This document shows, in pieces, positions 29,279 to 34,056 of a DNA stretch of 34,056 nucleotides. The notes below the pieces were generated by a model, which did no database searches, was not told the origin of the DNA, and was given only the letters and a program-made list of their open reading frames with translations. The stretch is from a virus, in IMG/VR virus record IMGVR_UViG_3300023184_000047, positions 1 to 34,056 of that record, one strand, 5' to 3'. Each line of letters begins with the position of its first letter. The first letter of the stretch is position 1. A program made the translations under genes and the position numbers.

Positions 29279-29929
29279 ATGGCAAATGGAATATATAAAA
29301 TAACAGAGGATTTTGAAAAAGCATTAGCTGACTATACAGGAGCAAAATATGTAGTTACTTTAGATAATATGAGTAATGCATTGTTTTTAGCATTATATTA
29401 TGAACATTATATAAAAAAAAGCATAACATCTCCAACAATAAAAATCCCTAACAGAACCTACCCCTCAGTACCCTGCGAAATTATCCATGCTGGTTTAAAG
29501 GTAGAATTTGAGATTGTTAATGGAAAAACTATAAGAGGAGCCTATAATTTAAAGGGAAGTAACGTTTGGGACTCTGCTTTATCTTTTACAGCAGATATGC
29601 ACAAACCAAATACGCATATGTGTGTTTCATTTACTGGTCCTTATAAGCATTTTAAATTATCAAAAGGAGGAGCAATATTAACAGATGATTATGATGCTTA
29701 TCTTTGGTTTAAAAGAGCAAGGTATAGCGGAAGACGTGAATGTTCATATCATGATGATAATCTAGATATGCTAGGATGGAATTTTTACATGATGCCTGAA
29801 TTAGCAGCTCGAGGAATACTATTAATGAACCAATTTTATAACATAGACGGAAGTAAAAAACATAACCCCGATCTAGAATTACCCTACCCCGATTTATCTA
29901 AATTTAAAATATATACTAACTCTAATTAA
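29279..29929 (+). CDS. DegT/DnrJ/EryC1-type aminotransferase-like protein, half length
   Basis: A 216-residue protein whose pattern follows the large domain of sugar aminotransferases: FEKALADYTGAKYVVTLDNMSNALFLAL (13-40, given as FEKALADYTGAKY and NMSNALFLAL), KIPNRTYPSVPCEIIHAG near 60, NVWDSALSF near 96 (Asp that contacts the PLP ring) and FKLSKGGAILTDD near 123-135, with the PLP lysine expected in this stretch. Family members have about 370 residues; here the C-terminal small domain is cut to roughly 60. It could be a minimal enzyme, or a remodelled pseudo-enzyme. Between a nucleotidyltransferase and an acyltransferase it fits an amino-sugar pathway. Confidence 0.65.
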   Translation: MANGIYKITEDFEKALADYTGAKYVVTLDNMSNALFLALYYEHYIKKSITSPTIKIPNRTYPSVPCEIIHAGLKVEFEIVNGKTIRGAYNLKGSNVWDSALSFTADMHKPNTHMCVSFTGPYKHFKLSKGGAILTDDYDAYLWFKRARYSGRRECSYHDDNLDMLGWNFYMMPELAARGILLMNQFYNIDGSKKHNPDLELPYPDLSKFKIYTNSN

Positions 29930-29931
29930 TT

Positions 29932-30540
29932 ATGAAAAACTTATTTGAATGGCCAAACCAAAAACCCAATGTACCTCAGAGTGGCCACCATTGGTGTCAT
30001 GAAACCAATGCAACTGTTTTACAACAGATGATAGCTCATATGAATCCTAAATTTATCCTAGAATTAGGTAGTTGGACGGGTGCTGGTTCTACAACACTTA
30101 TAGCAAATAATGCACCTAATGCTCAAATTATTTGTGTAGATCATTGGAGTAAAGATCTAAATGATTTTGTTCAAGATGAATGTGGTTTAGAACAATTAAA
30201 AGAATTTGAACCCCAAATTGAAGTATTATGGGAAACTTTTTTAGTTAATATGTGGGAACACAAACACCATGTTACTCCACTCAGAGCTACAACTAAAGAA
30301 GGTTTAAAAACTCTTAGTACTTTAAATATACCTTTTGATATAATATATATCGATGCTCACCACGATTATGCTCCCGTAAAACTAGATATAGAAATGTCCC
30401 ATAAAAATTGGCCAAACGCTACTATTATAGGAGATGATTATAGTTGGAAAACTGTAAGTAAAGCTGTTCATGATTATGCTGATGAAAATAATTTAAAAGT
30501 AGAAACTCATGGGAACTGTTGGTGGTATTTAATTAATTAA
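29932..30540 (+). CDS. Class I SAM-dependent methyltransferase-like
   Basis: A 202-residue protein with the Rossmann SAM-binding site FILELGSWTGAGSTTLIAN near 38-56 (motif I, ELGSWTGxGS) and ICVDHWS near 65. The FDIIYIDAHHDYAPVKLDIE segment near 134-153 carries the acidic/His motif of the Methyltransf_24 and cephalosporin-hydroxylase-like group, and IIGDDY follows. Such proteins methylate sugars or other small compounds. Context suggests modification of the glycan or its precursor. It is in tight order with the aminotransferase and acyltransferase genes. Confidence 0.82.
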   Translation: MKNLFEWPNQKPNVPQSGHHWCHETNATVLQQMIAHMNPKFILELGSWTGAGSTTLIANNAPNAQIICVDHWSKDLNDFVQDECGLEQLKEFEPQIEVLWETFLVNMWEHKHHVTPLRATTKEGLKTLSTLNIPFDIIYIDAHHDYAPVKLDIEMSHKNWPNATIIGDDYSWKTVSKAVHDYADENNLKVETHGNCWWYLIN

Positions 30541-30541
30541 A

Positions 30542-31117
30542 ATGAAAAGAGCATTAATAGGTTATGGAGGTCATGCTCGAGAAGTATTGGCCCAAATGGG
30601 AGAAAACATTCCCTGCTTTGTAGATGATCAGTATATAACAAAAGATACTTTTTCCTTATCTTCTTTTGATCCTACAGAATATGAAGTATTAGTAGCAGTT
30701 GGATCTTCCAAAGATAGATATGATATTGTACAAAAACTTCCTAAAGAAACTAAATACTTTACTTTTATACACCCCACAGCACTTATAGCAGGTGATGTTG
30801 AAATAGGAGAAGGCAGTTTTATAGGAGCTTATTCAATATTAACTACTAATATTAAAATAGGTAAACATACTTTACTAAACAGAGGAAATCAAATTGGACA
30901 TGACACTACAATAGGAGACTACTTCAGCGCTATGCCCGGAGCTATCGTATCTGGAAATGTAACAATATATGATTTAGTGTATATGGGTACTAATTCATCA
31001 ATAAAAGAAAAAATATCAATCCATAGTTTATCTACAATTGGTTCTAATGCTGCTGTAGTAAAACATATTAAGGAATCAGGTACATATGTTGGTGTACCTG
31101 CTAAAAAAATAACATGA
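30542..31117 (+). CDS. PglD/NeuD-family sugar acyltransferase
   Basis: A 191-residue protein with the bipartite plan of the NeuD/PglD family. The N-terminal small Rossmann part is ALIGYGGHAREVLAQM (4-19, the UDP-sugar contact motif GxGGHA). The C-terminal part is a left-handed beta helix of hexapeptide repeats (HPTALIAGDVEIGEGSF, IGAYSILTTNIKIGKH, NQIGHDTTIGDY) with catalytic His in NQIGHD, and it ends YVGVPAKKI, the usual end. Family members acetylate an amino sugar such as in bacillosamine or sialic acid synthesis. That pairs well with the aminotransferase-like gene. It overlaps the next gene by four bases. Confidence 0.92.
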   Translation: MKRALIGYGGHAREVLAQMGENIPCFVDDQYITKDTFSLSSFDPTEYEVLVAVGSSKDRYDIVQKLPKETKYFTFIHPTALIAGDVEIGEGSFIGAYSILTTNIKIGKHTLLNRGNQIGHDTTIGDYFSAMPGAIVSGNVTIYDLVYMGTNSSIKEKISIHSLSTIGSNAAVVKHIKESGTYVGVPAKKIT

Positions 31118-31791
31118 TACATATAATATATAGACACACAAGTAATGCTAGTGGTTTAGGAAAAAATAGACCACATTGGTTCTCCTATGATAAAAGTTTA
31201 AATAACATATTATCAACAATTGAAGGAATAGACTTTGTTAAATTCCATTTAGTATATGATGGTGAATACAAAGGAAATGATCCTCGGATACACCACATAG
31301 AAAATTTTCAAGGTGGGTCAGATTGGATATCATATGTTTATGCTTGGAATTATGCTAAAAAATTAATTTTAGAAGATAATGATTTAATTTACTTTGTAGA
31401 AAATGATTATGCTTTTACTCCTAACTGGTCTTATAAAATCCAAGAACTCTTTAATACCTATGATGAATTAGATTACGTCACCCCATATGACCACCCTGAC
31501 TTCTATAATCCTAACAACTACCCAGGATTAATGGCTTATATGTTTACAACGAAAACCCATCATTGGAAAACGGTTCCAAGTTCAACAGGTAGTATAATTG
31601 TAACTAAAAGAATATTAAATGAAGACTTTGATGTTCATACTACAACACCGAGTGATAGAGGAAGATTTGAATTTTTACAAGCTAGTAAAGGGAGAAATGT
31701 ATTAGCACCTATACCAAGTTTAACAACTCATTGTGAAGTCGAATGGTTAGCTCCTACCATTGATTGGGAAACAATTTATAAAAACTATTAA
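31114..31791 (+). CDS. Glycosyltransferase, GT-A-like, 225 aa
   Basis: A 225-residue protein whose middle LIYFVENDYAFTPNWSYKIQELF (about 91-113, shown as LIYFVENDYAFTPNW) has the strand-plus-acidic motif of a GT-A active site (VEND). KTVPSSTGSIIVTKRIL near 150 resembles the acceptor-side loop. The N-terminus IHIIYRHTSNASGLGKNRP is not the usual GT2 opening. It is probably a divergent family 2-like transferase. It lies in an unbroken series of sugar genes and its end abuts the next gene. Confidence 0.62.
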   Translation: MIHIIYRHTSNASGLGKNRPHWFSYDKSLNNILSTIEGIDFVKFHLVYDGEYKGNDPRIHHIENFQGGSDWISYVYAWNYAKKLILEDNDLIYFVENDYAFTPNWSYKIQELFNTYDELDYVTPYDHPDFYNPNNYPGLMAYMFTTKTHHWKTVPSSTGSIIVTKRILNEDFDVHTTTPSDRGRFEFLQASKGRNVLAPIPSLTTHCEVEWLAPTIDWETIYKNY

Positions 31792-31792
31792 T

Positions 31793-32524
31793 ATGAAAAC
31801 ACTAGTAGCAATACTCCAATACAACACATTTGAACTAACAGATAGTTTATATGAAACTTTAAAACCATATGAACAAGATATTTATGATCTTATAGTAGTT
31901 GATAATGGTTCTCATACAGACAAAATTAGTAAATATACAACTCATGCACTAAATGAAAATGTTTTTTATGGTGGTGGTGTAAGTGTTATTTTAGATTTAT
32001 TTTTAGAATCTTCTCAATATGATTCCGTTATTATTTTAAATAATGATTTACATCTACATGGTTTTAATTATATTAAAACTTTAAGAGAAGAAATGATAAA
32101 AGGAGATTTTAAACTGATATCTCCTTGTGTTTTAGAACCTCATACCGGGGAACAATCATGTTGGAGATCTATGAGACCTTGGCATACTGGGACTACTAGA
32201 GAAGTACCTTATATTGACTATCAAGCTCCTATGTTTAGTAGAGAATTAGCAAAAAAAATGCATCCGATTCCTCAAGAATTATTTTATGGTTGGGGGATAG
32301 ATATTCTTTCTAGTATAATATGTGAAGAAAATAATTGGAAAATAGGAGTATGTGATAAAACACCTACTATACATTTAGTAAGTCAAACATTAAAGTTAAA
32401 TCCTAATGAATTATCCAACGTTAATAATTTAGCTGAGAGAAATATGTTTTCTTATTTTGAAACCTCAGGAAAATTTAGTAAATTCATAGAAATAAGAAAT
32501 AAAGCTTTTAATTATGAAATATAA
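31793..32524 (+). CDS. Glycosyltransferase family 2-like, 243 aa
   Basis: Start chosen at 31793 (MKTLVAILQYNTFELTDSLYETL), since upstream codons overlap the preceding gene and an N-terminal strand right after Met is the usual GT2 form. LIVVDNGSHTDKI near 39 and SVIILNNDLHLHGF near 82 are the standard nucleotide-sugar loops, with NND in place of DxD, as in rhamnosyltransferase-type GT2. FYGGGVSVILDLFLES corresponds to the N.G...G motif. It overlaps the next gene by 11 bases. Donor and acceptor unknown. Confidence 0.85.
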   Translation: MKTLVAILQYNTFELTDSLYETLKPYEQDIYDLIVVDNGSHTDKISKYTTHALNENVFYGGGVSVILDLFLESSQYDSVIILNNDLHLHGFNYIKTLREEMIKGDFKLISPCVLEPHTGEQSCWRSMRPWHTGTTREVPYIDYQAPMFSRELAKKMHPIPQELFYGWGIDILSSIICEENNWKIGVCDKTPTIHLVSQTLKLNPNELSNVNNLAERNMFSYFETSGKFSKFIEIRNKAFNYEI

Positions 32525-33386
32525 TTTTTTGTGTACTTTGCATATAATGTGGTATGAGAGTGAAATGATAAATGAAACTCTTGATTCTCTTCAACAAGCA
32601 ATATCAAATGCCACTACTCCTATACAATTAATCATTTGTTTAAATTCACAAACATATATGGAACAACCAGATGAAAGTTTTATTCCTGAACAAATGTTTA
32701 ATATATTCTTAAATCATCCTGTATTAGAGAATGCTATTATAATTAAAAAAACAGACAACGATCCTTTTTATAATATTGGAGACTGGGCAAGGGAAATTTA
32801 TGGATCTGAATATGAAGCAAAGTATACAGTATGGTTAGAAAGTGATTGTTTAGTGCCTAATGATTATTTCTTCCTATTAGAGAATATTGAAATTGATCAC
32901 CCACATACTATCTCACTAGCAAATCGAAAAATGTGGGATAATACCTGGGATGAATTAGAGCACCCTGTCGTACAACAAATTCCTCGAACTGGCCCTCCAG
33001 AAGAACCCCAGCAAAATGCCCCAGAACCTTTAGGTGTAGGTCATTATATAAGTCAAAAAGATTTAAACGAATTTAATGATAAATTTGAACCTAAATTAAT
33101 TAAATTATCTCAACCTAAGGTAGATGGTGCTATGACTGCTGTTTCAAGCAATTTTCCTTATCCTTTTATAGCAGAAGGTGTTCATTTAGGGGGTCATGAT
33201 TATTATATGGAAATGTTTATGAAAAAACATAATATTCCTCAATACCATATATCTACTAGATTAAAAGGACATAATTGTGCTCATCCTAAAAAACGATTAG
33301 GAACAAGTACACCAAGAGGAGGAGAATTTTATAAAAAATGTGAAAAACAATGTAATGAACTAATTTATAAATTAATCAATGGATAA
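32514..33386 (+). CDS. Glycosyltransferase, GT-A-like, 290 aa
   Basis: A 290-residue protein starting MKYNFLCTLHIMWYESEMINETLDSL, similar to the ESxM-type opening of phage GT-A enzymes, with TPIQLIICLNSQTY near 36, KYTVWLESDCLVPNDYFFLL near 103 (ESD as the metal motif) and a long C-terminal part of about 130 residues containing AEGVHLGGHDYYMEMFMKK. A Pro/Glu-rich insert (RTGPPEEPQQNAPEP, near 160-174) is unusual. It likely transfers a sugar in the same glycan route. Its end overlaps the fucose synthase-like gene by 8 bases. Confidence 0.68.
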   Translation: MKYNFLCTLHIMWYESEMINETLDSLQQAISNATTPIQLIICLNSQTYMEQPDESFIPEQMFNIFLNHPVLENAIIIKKTDNDPFYNIGDWAREIYGSEYEAKYTVWLESDCLVPNDYFFLLENIEIDHPHTISLANRKMWDNTWDELEHPVVQQIPRTGPPEEPQQNAPEPLGVGHYISQKDLNEFNDKFEPKLIKLSQPKVDGAMTAVSSNFPYPFIAEGVHLGGHDYYMEMFMKKHNIPQYHISTRLKGHNCAHPKKRLGTSTPRGGEFYKKCEKQCNELIYKLING

Positions 33387-34056
33387 AAATTCTAAAATAC
33401 TAGTAACAGGATCAACAGGAATGGTAGGATCGGCTGTTGTTAAAATATTAAAAGAGATGGGTTATACCAATTTATTAACCCCCCCTCGAAAAGAACTTAA
33501 CCTAACTAACCCTCAAGAAGTTAATACATATTTTGCTTCTAATAAACCAGAATATGTTTTTCTTATAGCTGCTAAAGTAGGAGGAATTCACGCTAACATG
33601 ACTTATCGAGCAGATTTTATCTTTGATAATCTAATGATGCAGAGTAACACAATAAATGCTAGTAAAGAAAATAATGTTAAAAAAATATTATTTGTTAGTA
33701 GTGGATGTGTTTACCCAAAATGGGCAGATAATCCAATTGTTGAAGATGCTATGTTAACTGGGAAATTAGAACCTTCCAATGAACATTATTCTATAGCTAA
33801 AATAGCAGGAATCAAGATGTGTGAAGCTTATCATTTGCAGTATGGATTAGATTATGCTGTTGTTATTCCTAATAACATTTATGGTCCTGGAGATAATTAT
33901 CATCCTGAAAATTCTCATGTAATGGCTTCTTTAATTAAAAAATTTCATGAAGCTATTCAAAATAAAACTGATGTTGAAATATGGGGAAGTGGAAAACAAA
34001 TGAGAGAATTTGTATATGTTACTGATGTTGCAAAAGCATGTGTTTCTCTAATGGAT
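33379..34056 (+). CDS. fcl: GDP-L-fucose synthase-like SDR (3' end outside the window)
   Basis: The first 226 residues are visible. MDKNSKILVTGSTGMVGSAV has the NAD(P)-binding GxxGxxG. VFLIAAKVGGIHANM, the FVSSGCVYPK motif (Ser and Cys of the active site) and HYSIAKIAG (YxxxK catalytic pair) follow the order seen in GDP-fucose synthase (Fcl/WcaG), as does PNNIYGPGDNYHPENSHV. The enzyme turns GDP-4-keto-6-deoxy-mannose into GDP-L-fucose. A GDP-mannose dehydratase is not in the window and may be downstream or come from the host. The ATG overlaps the preceding gene by 8 bases. No stop is reached. Confidence 0.88.
   Translation, partial: MDKNSKILVTGSTGMVGSAVVKILKEMGYTNLLTPPRKELNLTNPQEVNTYFASNKPEYVFLIAAKVGGIHANMTYRADFIFDNLMMQSNTINASKENNVKKILFVSSGCVYPKWADNPIVEDAMLTGKLEPSNEHYSIAKIAGIKMCEAYHLQYGLDYAVVIPNNIYGPGDNYHPENSHVMASLIKKFHEAIQNKTDVEIWGSGKQMREFVYVTDVAKACVSLMD

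Noticed and set aside
31760-31792. Earlier start for the GT2 gene at 31793
   Set aside because: It overlaps the coding end of the previous gene and adds residues before the first strand of the GT fold.

Overview
The window looks like part of a large, AT-rich, tailed-phage genome of the T4-like replication type, from a phage whose host is probably a Bacteroidetes/flavobacterium. All supported genes lie on the + strand, tightly packed, and several share TAATG stop/start overlaps. The phage call rests on a T4-type replisome (family B DNA polymerase, PCNA-like sliding clamp, RFC-type clamp loader plus a gp62-like partner) and a lysis cassette (holins and a GH19 endolysin). The host call rests on a flavobacterial-style signal peptide ending SYSQ, A/T-rich start regions without obvious Shine-Dalgarno sites, TTTG/TAnnTTT-like promoter candidates, and a tmRNA whose tag starts GKNN, close to the GENN of Bacteroidetes tags.

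Layout. 1-3146: end of queD, a thioredoxin, a TGT/DpdA-like transglycosylase, three small ORFs, queC and a Thr/Gly-rich protein. 3147-4205: an RNA locus with no protein gene, holding a predicted multi-helix RNA, two tRNA-like genes with abnormal anticodon arms around a second folded segment, and a complete tmRNA. 4233-4743: a small HTH protein and an acidic protein, each followed or overlapped by a terminator hairpin. 4830-7698: a lysis/envelope cassette of small membrane proteins, a LydA-like holin, a two-TM protein with a helical ectodomain, an outer-membrane barrel, a GH19 endolysin and a phage_holin_4-type holin. 7772-10687: queE, folE, a phosphoribosyltransferase, a MazG-like pyrophosphatase and a membrane protein. 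10713-16647: first glycosylation block. 16675-24855: replication block (polymerase, clamp, GroES, GroEL, clamp loader, zinc ribbon, gp62-like protein, Cas4/AddB-like nuclease, RHH regulator). 24874-34056: second glycosylation block, running off the end inside a GDP-fucose synthase-like gene.

How the genes fit together. FolE, QueD, QueE and QueC form a complete GTP-to-preQ0 route, and the DpdA-like enzyme could place the base in phage DNA, so the phage probably carries 7-deazaguanine-modified DNA. No queF or amidotransferase is seen here. The two sugar blocks encode about eleven glycosyltransferases, sugar nucleotidyl-, amino- and acyl-transferases, methyltransferases and a GDP-fucose synthase-like enzyme, enough to build and attach a custom glycan; its target (virion protein, DNA or host surface) cannot be told from this window. 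The strongest candidates for something new are the tmRNA with a predicted 35-residue tag, the folded RNA beside it, the odd tRNAs, and the variant QueC and QueE.
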